DNA of 56,735 nt from CAG-841 sp963614875 (GTDB lineage: Bacteria > Bacillota > Clostridia > Oscillospirales > CAG-272), in contig CAVEFC010000005.1 in NCBI GenBank assembly GCA_963614875.1, forward strand, positions 1 to 56,735, written 5' to 3'. A model generated the notes under the pieces. The model saw only the letters and a list, made by a program, of their open reading frames with translations, was not told the DNA's origin and did not search any database. Positions 33,948 to 42,996 of this stretch are shown in pieces. The position numbers and the translations under genes are program-made. The stretch's first letter is position 1. The number at the start of each line of letters is the position of its first letter.

Positions 33948-34922
33948 ATGAAAAAAATCATCGCGCTTCTGATTGTCTTTGCTCTTGCTCTGAGCCTTGC
34001 GGCATGCGCCGGAGGCGGCAGCGAAGGCACAACAGAGTCAACTACCACACAGGCAAAGCAGACAACCACAACGACCAAGGCTGAAACGACGACAACAGCC
34101 AAGGCGACAACCACCACAACCACGGCAGAAACAACCACAACGACCGCAGAAACGACAACAGCCGCTCCCGTTGTGACGACAACGGATTCCGGCAAAGCCG
34201 AAATGCCCGAAGGAGTAAAGGCGGTTATTGACGTAACGTTTGCCGACGGCACAATGACCGACGCCTGCGGAACAATGAGCTTCGCGCTCAAAAACGGCGC
34301 GAAGATCGCAAAAACGACGGTAAAGCACAACGGCAGCGAATACACGGTTGACGCGCTCAATATAACGGCGGCAGGTCAGGCGGCTATCGGCACGCTGACG
34401 GACAGCAAGACAATTGCCTCCGCTCAGGAATTCTACAACAGAGATTTCTCGTTTGAAGCGTTCTATATATCGGGCAATCGCTCTGAGACAATCGCGGCTA
34501 TGTGCGCTACCGAAAATATTTCAAATAAGCGCGGCGGCGCAGGCATCGCGGATGCTAAGGGAAGTCCTTATTTCTGCATAGGCCTCGGCGGCTCTTACGC
34601 GTCGTGCTACGCAAACAAAACAACAACCGAAGGCGAGCTTGTTCACGTTATCGGCGTTTATGACAAAACGGCAAAACAGCTCAGAATTTATGTAAACGGT
34701 CAGCTTTGCAATTCTTTGGCGCTTTCGGGCGAAATTCTTGCAATTCAGAACAACGGTCTTGCAAATCAGCTCGGCTTCGGCGCGGACGTGTCGGTTAAGG
34801 CTGCGTATGATTTCCAGTCTTCTTCATATACTCTTGTAAGAGCAAATATGTATGACTGCGCCGTTACAAACGAGCAGGCTGCGGCAATTTACAGCTACGC
34901 GGTAGCGGCTCTTGCAAAATAA
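33948..34922 (+). CDS. Surface lipoprotein, Thr-rich linker and LamG-like domain
   Basis: 324 residues. Signal peptide and lipobox LAAC near residue 20. Residues about 26-75 are almost pure Thr with Ala, Glu and Lys, arranged as short TTTT/AET repeats, a cell-wall-spanning spacer. The rest looks like a concanavalin/LamG-type sandwich: FNRDFSFEAFYISG-like strand, HVIGVYDKTAKQLRIYVNGQ and NMYDCAVTNEQAAAIYSY, as in laminin-G carbohydrate-binding modules. It may hold a sugar or glycan at the surface. It is 17 bases upstream of the M6 protease and probably shares its promoter. Confidence 0.72.
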   Translation: MKKIIALLIVFALALSLAACAGGGSEGTTESTTTQAKQTTTTTKAETTTTAKATTTTTTAETTTTTAETTTAAPVVTTTDSGKAEMPEGVKAVIDVTFADGTMTDACGTMSFALKNGAKIAKTTVKHNGSEYTVDALNITAAGQAAIGTLTDSKTIASAQEFYNRDFSFEAFYISGNRSETIAAMCATENISNKRGGAGIADAKGSPYFCIGLGGSYASCYANKTTTEGELVHVIGVYDKTAKQLRIYVNGQLCNSLALSGEILAIQNNGLANQLGFGADVSVKAAYDFQSSSYTLVRANMYDCAVTNEQAAAIYSYAVAALAK

Positions 34923-34939
34923 TTTAAGGATAACTGCAA

Positions 34940-37123
34940 ATGAAAAAGATTTATCGCATAATATGCTGTGCGCTTACGCTGATGCTGGCGTTCGCGTGCA
35001 TCGCGCCGTCGGTGCTGGCGGCAGACGGGAACGATTCGGATACAGGGATAAAGAAGGTTCCGCTTCTTGTCATAATCGCGAGCTTCGACGCAAACGGCAA
35101 CGGTATAAACGATTACGATCAGAACGATCCCACAAAGCTTTATTCGGATAAGACAAAGGATTATTACGGCGAGCAATGGGCGCAGACGACTCCCGAGGAT
35201 CACTGGGACAGATATTTCGGTGATACGGGCTACACCCTTGCAAACTATTATAAAGAGCTTACAATGGGAAAGATGACGTTCGTTCCAGCAGAGTTTTCAA
35301 AGAAAGCGCCGAATCAGACGGTTCAGAATGGCGTTCTTGCCGTTACTGTAAACAGGGCGCATCCTACGGCTTCCGGCGACGCAGCCGGCACGATACTCAG
35401 CATAATCCGCGCGACAGACGATTACATAGACTACTCCGCATACGACACGAACAAGGACGGAAAATGCACTCAGGACGAGCTTGCGATCGTTATTCTCAAC
35501 TCGGGACCCGACCGTTCCAGCACGGCGCAGTATTATAATTCCGGCTCGCCGAAATCGTATTTCGCCGTTCACGGCACATCTCAGCCCACGACGCTCACGC
35601 TCGACGGTGTGGTCATTACATCAGGAACCAGCGGCGGTCGTGTCTGCAATCTCGGCGAATACAACAAGCCCGGCACGATAATGCCGATAGGCGTTCCCAC
35701 GCACGAGCTTGCTCACAACTTCGGCGCGGAGGATCTCTACCACAGAGGCGGATATACGGACGCAACATGGCCTCAGCCGTACAGATTTTCGCTTCAGTGC
35801 GACGGAAACCATTCCGGCGGCGGCGCGACTCCGACATATCTTGATCCGTATCAGAGAGTTTATCTCGGCTGGGCGGAGGAAGAGGTCGTGACCGACGGCG
35901 AATACACTCTTTATTCGACGCTTACGGGAAAATACAAGGTCCTGCGCGTAAATACGCCCGATCCCGCGGAGTATTTCCTTATAGAAGTCAGACTTAAAGA
36001 GGGATTTGAAAAGAATCTTACCACCGGCGGTACGGGCGGAATAATGGTATGGCATATAGATGAAGACATAAACAAACGATATTTTGAAGCGGGCAGAGCG
36101 TGTTCCGGCGCGCCGGATAATGGTGTTCAGCATGATCCCGGCATAGTTCCGCTGTTCAGGCAGGGCTACGACAAATACGGAAAAACAATGTCGGTAAATC
36201 ATCCGTCGGATCCGTATTATTATCTCAGCGACGATCCCGATACGGCTGTGTGCAACACGATAAATTATATTTCCGTTACGGGAAATTCGCCTTCGCTCAA
36301 CTCGTATCCGGATGACTGGAAAGGCGCGCATAACTTCAATCTGAAAATCGAAGTGCTTTCCGAGCCGGGACAGGAAATGAAGGTCAGAATAACTACCGAA
36401 AATTCGGCAAAGTCGGCTCCCGTTACGATGACGACCGTTCTGAGTCAGTCAACAAGCGAAATAGTTCTCAACAGTGCGGTTCTTGCGCTCAAGGGCGAAA
36501 AGCTTGCAAAATACGGCGTTATCTACTCAAAGGATCAGAGCTTTGAAGACGGCAAGTACGTTGAAGGCGTGCTTGATGACGGCGGAGAATCGTTTACAAC
36601 CACTCTTTCGGGACTTGAACAGGGGACAAAATATTTCTACAAGGTTGTTGCGGCAAACGAAAATGTTGAGGGCGAATCGGCCGTTCTTTCCACGTTTACT
36701 TCGAGCCCTGTCGCAGAAAAGACGTATTTTGAAGTGAAGCTTCACAAATATCTGACAAGCAAGGACAAGGTAAACACGGTAAAAGTCAATTTCGGCGAGA
36801 AGATAGGCGACGCTCTTGCCGATACCTATATGGCAAAGAGCGGATATACCTTCTGCGGCTGGTATCTCGATTCGGCGCTGACAAAGGCATACGATCCCGA
36901 GTATACGCAGAACACATACGGCGAAATAGAGCTTTTCGCAAAGTGGGAAGAGGGAACATCATCAACCACCTCTGCTACGGAAACGACAACAACGGAAACC
37001 ACGACAACGGGTAATACGTCGGACGGCAAGGGCTGCAAATCGACGGTCGGCGTCGGCGCTTCATTTGCGATGATAGCCGTTATCGGCACGGGACTTGCTC
37101 TCGGCAGGAAAAAAACAAAATAA
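34940..37123 (+). CDS. Secreted M6-family (immune inhibitor A-like) metalloprotease
   Basis: 727 residues. The signal peptide ends near VLAAD. The zinc site is HELAHNFGAEDLY with His255, Glu256, His259 and Asp265 (M6 pattern HExxHxxGxxD). After the catalytic region comes an FN3-like domain (about 492-590), an InlB/Listeria-Bacteroides repeat (GYTFCGWYLDSALTKAYD, about 620-670), a Thr-rich spacer and a C-terminal membrane anchor ending GRKKTK. It is anchored outside the membrane and likely cuts host or polymer proteins. It forms a unit with the LamG-like lipoprotein just upstream. Confidence 0.85.
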   Translation: MKKIYRIICCALTLMLAFACIAPSVLAADGNDSDTGIKKVPLLVIIASFDANGNGINDYDQNDPTKLYSDKTKDYYGEQWAQTTPEDHWDRYFGDTGYTLANYYKELTMGKMTFVPAEFSKKAPNQTVQNGVLAVTVNRAHPTASGDAAGTILSIIRATDDYIDYSAYDTNKDGKCTQDELAIVILNSGPDRSSTAQYYNSGSPKSYFAVHGTSQPTTLTLDGVVITSGTSGGRVCNLGEYNKPGTIMPIGVPTHELAHNFGAEDLYHRGGYTDATWPQPYRFSLQCDGNHSGGGATPTYLDPYQRVYLGWAEEEVVTDGEYTLYSTLTGKYKVLRVNTPDPAEYFLIEVRLKEGFEKNLTTGGTGGIMVWHIDEDINKRYFEAGRACSGAPDNGVQHDPGIVPLFRQGYDKYGKTMSVNHPSDPYYYLSDDPDTAVCNTINYISVTGNSPSLNSYPDDWKGAHNFNLKIEVLSEPGQEMKVRITTENSAKSAPVTMTTVLSQSTSEIVLNSAVLALKGEKLAKYGVIYSKDQSFEDGKYVEGVLDDGGESFTTTLSGLEQGTKYFYKVVAANENVEGESAVLSTFTSSPVAEKTYFEVKLHKYLTSKDKVNTVKVNFGEKIGDALADTYMAKSGYTFCGWYLDSALTKAYDPEYTQNTYGEIELFAKWEEGTSSTTSATETTTTETTTTGNTSDGKGCKSTVGVGASFAMIAVIGTGLALGRKKTK

Positions 37124-37186
37124 CAAAAAACAAAAAAGCGCGCTCCGCGAAAGCAATCGCGGGGCGTGTGCTGTGATGAGGATAAA

Positions 37187-38476
37187 ATGAGAAAAACACC
37201 TGATTTTGACGAGAAAAATATAATATTTTCATTCGGAGCGATAAGCGACGTTCATATAACCGGCGGAGAGGACGATTCCGAAGAAAAGTTCCGCCGCGCA
37301 TTGAGACAGCTCAAAGCCGGAGCTTCGCACGGGCTTGACGCAATGCTTGTCGTGGGCGACCTTATAAATTCACGCGACGAAAAACAGCTTGTAAAGTTCA
37401 AGGATATATACGAGGACGAAATGAAGCCTTTTGTGCCGGTTGTTTATTGTCTCGGCAACTGGCACGATCTTTTCTGGGGAGACGAAAATCAGCTCGCGGC
37501 GGAGAAGTTATTTTTTGAGTGTCTCGGCGAAAAATATTTTTGCTTTGACACCGATACCTGCGCCGCCGTGCGCGGAAACCGTCACGCAGTGATTTGCAGT
37601 CAGCACATAATAGCGCTTACGCCGATAAGCATTTCGCCGATAAGATACGGCGACGACGCGAAAAAATGGCTTTCGGATATTCTCGAAAAAATATCCGAGG
37701 AAGAACCCGAAAAGCACATATTTGTAATGACTCACCCGATGATACATGATACCTGCTACGGAAGTCTGCTCGGCGACGAGTGGGATACGGCGGATCTTAC
37801 GCCGATACTTTCAAAATATCCGCAGGCAGTGACCTTCGGCGGACATCTGCATTATCCGCTCAACGACGAAAGAAGCATTATGCAGAAAAGCTTTACGTCG
37901 CTCGGCTGCGGCTCGGTGAGATATATGGCGATAGAGCACGGTCCGGACGGAAACGGATATATGTATGAACGCGGTCACGTTGTGCAGTACGGCTACCGTT
38001 TTTCTCAGGGACTTCTTTGCGAGGTTGACGCATCTCAGCACATAAGAGTAACGAGAATGGACTTTTATGCCGATAAAAAAATAAAAACTCCGTGGATAAT
38101 AGGCAGCACGCCCGATACTTATCGCGAGGACAGAAAAGACAGTGCCAAAGCTCCTTATTTTGAAGCGACGGCAAATATTTCTCTTGAAAAGGGCAAAGAC
38201 GAAAGAGGGTGCGATACTTATTTCCTTTGCTTTGACGCCGCAAAGGACGACGATATGGTTCATCACTATAAAATAACGGCTGCGGCAAACGGCGAAAGAT
38301 TTATAAACAAAACAATGATAAGCGACTTTTTCCGTCATGCAGATCCGGCGGAAATGACGAAAGATTGCAGAATTGACCTTTGCGACCTGCCGGAAGGCGA
38401 GGTTAAAATATCCGTTACGGCTGTGAATTCGTGGGACAAAGAAAGCAATCCGCTTGAAAAAGTATTTTTGCTTTGA
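37187..38476 (+). CDS. Metallophosphoesterase (calcineurin-like)
   Basis: 429 residues. The metal-binding motifs are clear: DVHITG (GxxxDxH), VVGDLINSRDE (GDLxxxG-like), LGNWHD (GNHD variant, with Trp replacing the usual His position), MTHPMIH and GGHLHYP. The ATG at 37187 follows GAGGA; a GTG at 37166 is not preceded by one. There is no signal peptide. The C-terminal 130 residues form a beta-sandwich domain. Phosphodiesterase or phosphatase activity is likely; the substrate is unknown. It starts 63 bases after the protease gene on the same strand. Confidence 0.8.
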   Translation: MRKTPDFDEKNIIFSFGAISDVHITGGEDDSEEKFRRALRQLKAGASHGLDAMLVVGDLINSRDEKQLVKFKDIYEDEMKPFVPVVYCLGNWHDLFWGDENQLAAEKLFFECLGEKYFCFDTDTCAAVRGNRHAVICSQHIIALTPISISPIRYGDDAKKWLSDILEKISEEEPEKHIFVMTHPMIHDTCYGSLLGDEWDTADLTPILSKYPQAVTFGGHLHYPLNDERSIMQKSFTSLGCGSVRYMAIEHGPDGNGYMYERGHVVQYGYRFSQGLLCEVDASQHIRVTRMDFYADKKIKTPWIIGSTPDTYREDRKDSAKAPYFEATANISLEKGKDERGCDTYFLCFDAAKDDDMVHHYKITAAANGERFINKTMISDFFRHADPAEMTKDCRIDLCDLPEGEVKISVTAVNSWDKESNPLEKVFLL

Positions 38477-38493
38477 GCTGACGGAGGTGCATT

Positions 38494-39408
38494 ATGACCG
38501 GTATAAAAGATCTTCTTGACGGTAAAATTACTCACGCAAGCGTTTTCGGACTGCTTATCGATATAACGCAGAAGGAAACGAGAAACGGCTCGTCCTTTGT
38601 GATAATAACCGTAAGCGACGGCAAAAACGAGCTTCAGGCGAAAATGTGGGACACCAAGCGTTCGGATATCCCGTATGATACAAATTCGATAGTGTGTATT
38701 ACGGTTGACGCTTCTCCTTACAACGGGGTGCTCGGCTTTACGGCAAGCAGAATCCGCGCGGCAACCGCCGAGGACGGCGTCAGCGAGGAGGATTTCATTG
38801 CGTCGGCACCAGTTCCCGCGCAGGAAATGTACGATTTTATAATGGATACGATAAATTCGTTCGGCAATGAATCGCTCCGCAACATCGCCGCCGCGCTTTA
38901 TGAGGAAAACAAAGAAAAGCTTCTTATCTGGCCCGCGGCAAAAAGAATGCATCATAATATCCGCGGCGGACTTCTTTATCACGTTTACAGAATGCTTATT
39001 TCGTCGGAATCGGCGTGCAGAGCTTATCAGAATACCGACGAGGAAATGATTAAAGCCGGAATAATTCTGCACGATATAGGCAAGCTACGCGAAATGACGG
39101 CGGGCGAGCTCGGCACGGGTGAATACACCGCCGAAGGCAATCTTTTCGGGCATCTTTATCTCGGAACGAAAATGGTTGAGGATTGCGGCGAAAGAATGGG
39201 TGCCGACAGAGCGACGGTTATGCATCTGGCGCATATAATAGCGTCGCACCACGGAAAAAGGGAATTCGGCGCGATTGTTATTCCTCAGACGACGGAGGCA
39301 TATATAGTAAGCGAGCTTGATATGCTTGACGCTCAGCTTTATGTTTACGAAAAAGCCGACGAAGAGCTTTCGTCGGGCGAATTTACAAACGGACATTATA
39401 AGTTTTAA
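38494..39408 (+). CDS. 3'-5' exoribonuclease YhaM-like (OB + HD)
   Basis: 304 residues. Residues 1-95 are an OB-fold nucleic-acid domain (FVIITVSDGKNELQAKMW). The HD phosphohydrolase follows with metal ligands in MHHNIRGGLLYHV, HDIGK and IASHHG. The order and length fit the YhaM exonuclease family, which degrades RNA or ssDNA from the 3' end. It lies 17 bases after the metallophosphoesterase, with GGAGG before its ATG, and before a terminator. Confidence 0.85.
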   Translation: MTGIKDLLDGKITHASVFGLLIDITQKETRNGSSFVIITVSDGKNELQAKMWDTKRSDIPYDTNSIVCITVDASPYNGVLGFTASRIRAATAEDGVSEEDFIASAPVPAQEMYDFIMDTINSFGNESLRNIAAALYEENKEKLLIWPAAKRMHHNIRGGLLYHVYRMLISSESACRAYQNTDEEMIKAGIILHDIGKLREMTAGELGTGEYTAEGNLFGHLYLGTKMVEDCGERMGADRATVMHLAHIIASHHGKREFGAIVIPQTTEAYIVSELDMLDAQLYVYEKADEELSSGEFTNGHYKF

Positions 39409-39422
39409 CCTGATATAAACCG

Positions 39423-39455
39423 AAAGGCGTTCCCGAAGCTGCGGGAACGCCTTTT
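39423..39455. terminator. Bidirectional rho-independent terminator
   Basis: A 13-pair stem (39423-39435 with 39442-39454), six-base loop and TTTT. It ends the rightward operon and may serve the leftward thiN gene's neighbourhood from the other side. Confidence 0.88.
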
Positions 39456-39458
39456 GAA

Positions 39459-40085
39459 TTATTTTTCGGATATAACAGCAAGAATTTTTCCGCTGCTGAC
39501 GGTTATCCTTGCGAAATCATCGGTTATTTCGTTGCTTACGCCTATGGGAAAGCTCTGACTGATTGTCAAATCGGACGCTTTGTATTTTGTTCCGGAAAGA
39601 GAAATGCAAGCCGTTTCAGTTATAGGGAAGAATGAAACGTAGGTGTTTTCTTCTTTTTTTATTTTTGTGTCGCCTTCTGCGATAAACGCCTTGTTTCCGG
39701 AGCCTTCAAGCGTGGCTTTCACGCCGCGCTCGTCCGCATAGAGAAGCGCGGAAATATTTGCAAGCGTATGATCGAGCCTTCCGCCTATTCCGCCCACGAT
39801 CACAATGTCATCATAGCCGAGCTCAATGGCTTTTTTCATACAGAGCATCGTATCCGTGTCGTCCTTTTCGGACGGATATTTTATTACCGTGCAATCGGCG
39901 TTTTCGGGGCGCGAGCCCGAGTCGAAATCGCCTATTATATAATCCGGAGTCAATCCGTGCCGCACGGCTTTTTCGTATGAAGCGTCGGCGCAGATGACGA
40001 TATCGTTTTCCGAAACGGAAATTCCGGATAAGGTGTCCTTTTCGTCGTAAGGACAGATTATAAAGCATTTACCGTCGTGTTTCAT
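39459..40085 (-). CDS. thiN: Thiamine diphosphokinase (thiamine pyrophosphokinase)
   Basis: 208 residues, the usual size. The motif IIGDFDSGSRP, the KYPSEKDDTDTMLCMKKAI segment and GGIGGRLDHTLANI are the active site of the family; the protein transfers pyrophosphate from ATP to thiamine and gives TPP. It follows thiT by 6 bases, so the two form an uptake-and-activation operon under the riboswitch at 40970-41056. Confidence 0.93.
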   Translation of the reverse strand: MKHDGKCFIICPYDEKDTLSGISVSENDIVICADASYEKAVRHGLTPDYIIGDFDSGSRPENADCTVIKYPSEKDDTDTMLCMKKAIELGYDDIVIVGGIGGRLDHTLANISALLYADERGVKATLEGSGNKAFIAEGDTKIKKEENTYVSFFPITETACISLSGTKYKASDLTISQSFPIGVSNEITDDFARITVSSGKILAVISEK

Positions 40086-40091
40086 TTCGGA

Positions 40092-40910
40092 TCAGCCCTT
40101 TTCCGTATTTTTAATAATGCGCTCGACGGCAAAAAGAAGTATGGCGACAACGGCAGCCGAAGCCGACACCGCTATTACCGATGTCCAGTTTACGCCCGAA
40201 ATTCCCGTTATGTCAAATTCGCCGGTTTCGGCGTTCTGAATTTTGGGGAAAATCGAAGCAACGTCGAATACGGTCGCGCCGCAGGCGATAAATCCTGCCG
40301 CAATGCCCATCCACGAAAAACGAACGGGGGTGCTTTCGCGTTTTATTCTCGTCAGTCTTTCGCTGCGGAAATCTATAAGCGAGCCTATATACATTGCCGA
40401 AATCGCAAGGATTATACATTCCGGAATCATATATGTGGCATTATATACAAAGGAATACGAAATTGCCGCCTGCGTGGGAATCGAAAGTCCTGCCCAGACG
40501 GTGGCGCCCGAAACGACGTGACAGGCATAGCGGAGAACGGAAACGAAAACGCCTCCGAGTGTGAGCGCCACAGCCTGATTTTTAACGGGCTTTCTGAATA
40601 TTCCGGCAAGCCCGACTACCGTGAAAGCGACGATATAATCAAGCAGAATAACCGCTACAATGCTTTGCCACGTTGTGAAATATGTAAGGTTTTTAAGTCC
40701 GAGAAGCTGCTGAATAACGCTGTAAACAAGCGCGGAGGCAACTCCCCAGCCGGTGCCTCTGCGATAGGCGATTATCACTATCGGCAGCATTGACGCAAGT
40801 GTTATCGAGCCGCCGTAGGGAAGCTCCGCGATTTTGATTATGCTCAGTACCGTGGCGATCGCTATCATAACGGCGCTTTCGACAAGGGCGAGCGTTTTTT
40901 TGTTTTGCAT
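40092..40910 (-). CDS. thiT: ECF transporter S component, thiamine (ThiT)
   Basis: 272 residues from ATG 40910, which has GGAGG 8 bases upstream; the frame extends to 40943 but that part lies within the leader. About six to seven membrane helices. PYGGSITLASMLPIVIIAYRRGTGWG is the substrate-facing ThiT signature. Unusually long: ThiT is normally about 190 residues, and the extra residues form a C-terminal region with an LTRIKRESTP loop and two more helices. The S component is energised by EcfA/A/T encoded about 14 kb away. Confidence 0.85.
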   Translation of the reverse strand: MQNKKTLALVESAVMIAIATVLSIIKIAELPYGGSITLASMLPIVIIAYRRGTGWGVASALVYSVIQQLLGLKNLTYFTTWQSIVAVILLDYIVAFTVVGLAGIFRKPVKNQAVALTLGGVFVSVLRYACHVVSGATVWAGLSIPTQAAISYSFVYNATYMIPECIILAISAMYIGSLIDFRSERLTRIKRESTPVRFSWMGIAAGFIACGATVFDVASIFPKIQNAETGEFDITGISGVNWTSVIAVSASAAVVAILLFAVERIIKNTEKG

Positions 40911-40931
40911 AAAAAATACCTCCGTAAAATT

Positions 40932-40960
40932 AAAAATCCGCACGGAATAATCCGAGCGGC
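40932..40960 (-). terminator. Riboswitch-controlled terminator
   Basis: Minus strand CCGCTCGGA pairs with TCCGTGCGG (one mismatch), followed by TTTTT, directly after the TPP aptamer and before the thiT ribosome binding site. It is the expression platform: TPP binding should favour it. Confidence 0.75.
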
Positions 40961-40969
40961 AATAAAATT

Positions 40970-41056
40970 ACAATCTCCCTACGCTGGCATTATCCATATC
41001 AGGTAAAGGGTTCGGATTTCTCCGTCTCAGCCGATCGCTCAGCACCCCTGATTATT
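40970..41056 (-). ncRNA. TPP riboswitch (THI element)
   Basis: On the minus strand the conserved TPP aptamer elements occur in order: GGGGTGCT, GGCTGAGA, an ACCTGATATGGATAATGCC segment and CGTAGGGA. It sits between the leftward promoter and thiT. Excess TPP is expected to stop transcription at the hairpin downstream. Confidence 0.93.
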
Positions 41057-41074
41057 CGGTTGCGGTACGAGTAT

Positions 41075-41103
41075 ATTTTAATATAAAGGAAGGGATTTGT
41101 CAA
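41075..41103 (-). promoter_or_regulatory. Sigma-A promoter of the thiT-thiN operon
   Basis: Minus strand TTGACA (41103-41098), 17 bases, TAAAAT (41080-41075), just upstream of the riboswitch. Confidence 0.82.
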
Positions 41104-41191
41104 CAGGGTTTGAAAAATATCGCATTTTGGCACGCGAATGACGTCAGTGATAATGTTAACAAAAAATTCATAAAAAAATGTGCAAAACCTA

Positions 41192-41220
41192 TTGACAAAT
41201 TGCTTTTTCGGGGGTATATT
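41192..41220 (+). promoter_or_regulatory. Sigma-A promoter of the heat-shock operon
   Basis: TTGACA (41192-41197), 17 bases, TATATT (41215-41220). It is followed at once by the CIRCE operator. Confidence 0.85.
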
Positions 41221-41231
41221 ATAATCAAAGT

Positions 41232-41258
41232 TTGGCACTTGGCAAGCGAGAGTGCTAA
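41232..41258 (+). promoter_or_regulatory. CIRCE operator (HrcA binding site)
   Basis: TTGGCACTT, 9-base spacer, GAGTGCTAA. The right half is exact; the left half differs at two positions from TTAGCACTC. It lies between the promoter and hrcA. Confidence 0.92.
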
Positions 41259-41271
41259 AAAGGAGGGCGAA

Positions 41272-42375
41272 ATGATGCGCGAAGTCGAAAATACGGAGAA
41301 AAAACTTTCCGAAAGAAAAAAACAGATACTTCGTGCCGTTGTTGAGGCGCATATAGCCACAGGCGAGCCTGTCGGTTCAAAGTACCTTACCGATAACGCC
41401 GGAATACAGTTTTCTTCGGCAACGGTGAGAAGCGAAATGGCAGATCTCGAAGAGATGGGCTATCTCGAACAGCCTCACACTTCCTCCGGCAGAGTACCGA
41501 CAAAGCTCGGCTATCACTTTTATATAGATTCGCTTATGAACGGCTACAAGCTTTCCGCTATGGAAACGATAGAGCTCAACAACATTCTGAAAGGAAAGAT
41601 AGGCGAGCTTGATTCGCTTATGACTGGCGTTTCGAAGCTTGTTTCGTCGCTTACAAATTATACGGCGGTTGCGTTGAAAGCTGAAAACAAGGAACAGACG
41701 GTTGACCGTTTTTCCTATATGATTCTTGATGCGCACAGCTTTCTTGTCGTAATGAGAATGGCGGACAGCAGCGTCGTCACAAAGCAGATACAGACGCACG
41801 TCCTTGTCGACGACAGAATGATGAAGCGTCTTACGCAGCTGCTTACAAAATATCTTGCAAGAGTTCCGGCAAAGGATATATCGTTTTCGGTCGTTATGGA
41901 CATAGAACGTGAAATGGGCGTGGGCGGCGCGATAGTCGCTCCTTCCGTAAAAGCGGTTTATGAAGCGATCGGCGGCGGCTCGGACGCAGACCTTCGTTTT
42001 GAAGGCGTCAACAGACTGCTTGAATATCCGGAATTTTCGGATATAGACAAGATACGCGGTATGCTTGAAATGATGGAAAACAAGCAGGAAATGATCAGAA
42101 TTCTTTCGGAAGCCGACAGCGACAAGGTAAATGTTTATATCGGCGGAGACGAACAGGAGGGCTTGGTCGATAATTCCGCTCTCATATTCAAGAAGCTTAC
42201 CGTGGGAGGAAAGGTCGTCGGCGCGATCGGCGTTCTCGGACCTTCAAGAATGGATTATTCGAAGGTTATATCCACAATGGAATATCTTTCAAGGCAGATA
42301 TCGGTGCTTTTCGGAGGAGCGCTTCCTCCGGGAAAGACGGCAGCTTCGTCGGGCGATATCGGAAAGGATGAATAG
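41272..42375 (+). CDS. hrcA: Heat-inducible transcription repressor HrcA
   Basis: 367 residues. The first 80 residues form a winged helix (RKKQILRAVVEAHIATGEPVG and SSATVRSEMADLEEMGYLEQP). Two ATG codons in tandem (41272, 41275) follow GGAGG; the second has the better 8-base distance, so the start could be one codon later. HrcA binds CIRCE, which lies just upstream, and so represses its own operon until heat titrates GroEL. GYLEQPHTSSGRVPT and the C-terminal GVLGPSRMDY are family signatures. Confidence 0.96.
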   Translation: MMREVENTEKKLSERKKQILRAVVEAHIATGEPVGSKYLTDNAGIQFSSATVRSEMADLEEMGYLEQPHTSSGRVPTKLGYHFYIDSLMNGYKLSAMETIELNNILKGKIGELDSLMTGVSKLVSSLTNYTAVALKAENKEQTVDRFSYMILDAHSFLVVMRMADSSVVTKQIQTHVLVDDRMMKRLTQLLTKYLARVPAKDISFSVVMDIEREMGVGGAIVAPSVKAVYEAIGGGSDADLRFEGVNRLLEYPEFSDIDKIRGMLEMMENKQEMIRILSEADSDKVNVYIGGDEQEGLVDNSALIFKKLTVGGKVVGAIGVLGPSRMDYSKVISTMEYLSRQISVLFGGALPPGKTAASSGDIGKDE

Positions 42376-42381
42376 TTATTT

Positions 42382-42951
42382 ATGGACGAAAACAAAATAA
42401 AAAGCGAGGAAGAAAAAAAGACTTCCGAAACGGAAAAAGAACATCAGATGAAAGAAACCGAAAAAGCGGAGAAAAAGGAAATTTCAAAGCTCAAGGGCGA
42501 AGTCAAAAAGCTGACGGGCGAGCTTGAAGCAAAGGGCAAAGCCTGTGACGAGCTGAATGACAAATATCTTCGTATGATGGCTGAGTACGATAATTTCAGA
42601 AAGCGTTCTCAGAAGGAACGCGAAGGCGTATATGCTTCGGCATACGAAGAAGCGCTCAAAGAATTTCTTCCGATGTCGGATAATCTTCAGAGATCGCTTG
42701 CGTATGCGGGTACTGAAAATTTCGCAAAGGGCATAGAAATGATAGTAAATCAATTTTCCGATACGCTCAAAAAGCTCGGAATTGAGGAATACGGAAAAAG
42801 GGGAGATCCGTTCGACCCGAAAATCCACAACGCCGTTATGAGAACCGATGACGATTCTCTCGGCGAAAACACTGTGGCCGAAGTGCTTCAGAAAGGCTAC
42901 AGAAAAGGCGACAAGATACTTCGTTTCGCTATGGTAAAAGTAGCAAACTGA
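42382..42951 (+). CDS. grpE: Nucleotide exchange factor GrpE
   Basis: 189 residues. A charged N-terminal coiled coil (about residues 5-60, KEKE/ELE-rich) leads to the conserved YDNFRKRSQKERE and to the beta domain FDPKIHNAVMR...VLQKGYRKGDKILRFAMVKVA (in two parts). It releases ADP from DnaK. It lies 6 bases after hrcA and 45 before dnaK. Confidence 0.96.
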   Translation: MDENKIKSEEEKKTSETEKEHQMKETEKAEKKEISKLKGEVKKLTGELEAKGKACDELNDKYLRMMAEYDNFRKRSQKEREGVYASAYEEALKEFLPMSDNLQRSLAYAGTENFAKGIEMIVNQFSDTLKKLGIEEYGKRGDPFDPKIHNAVMRTDDDSLGENTVAEVLQKGYRKGDKILRFAMVKVAN

Positions 42952-42996
42952 AATATAAACTAAAGAAAAAAATACTTTAATCGGAGGATATATATT

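Noticed and set aside
34048..34170. ACA/ACC-rich tract as a possible microsatellite or CRISPR-like repeat
   Set aside because: It encodes the Thr-rich spacer of the lipoprotein, with no regular direct repeat plus spacer pattern.
37137..37171. GC-rich hairpin between the M6 protease and the metallophosphoesterase as a terminator
   Set aside because: The stem has mismatches and there is no T-run, so I could not call it.
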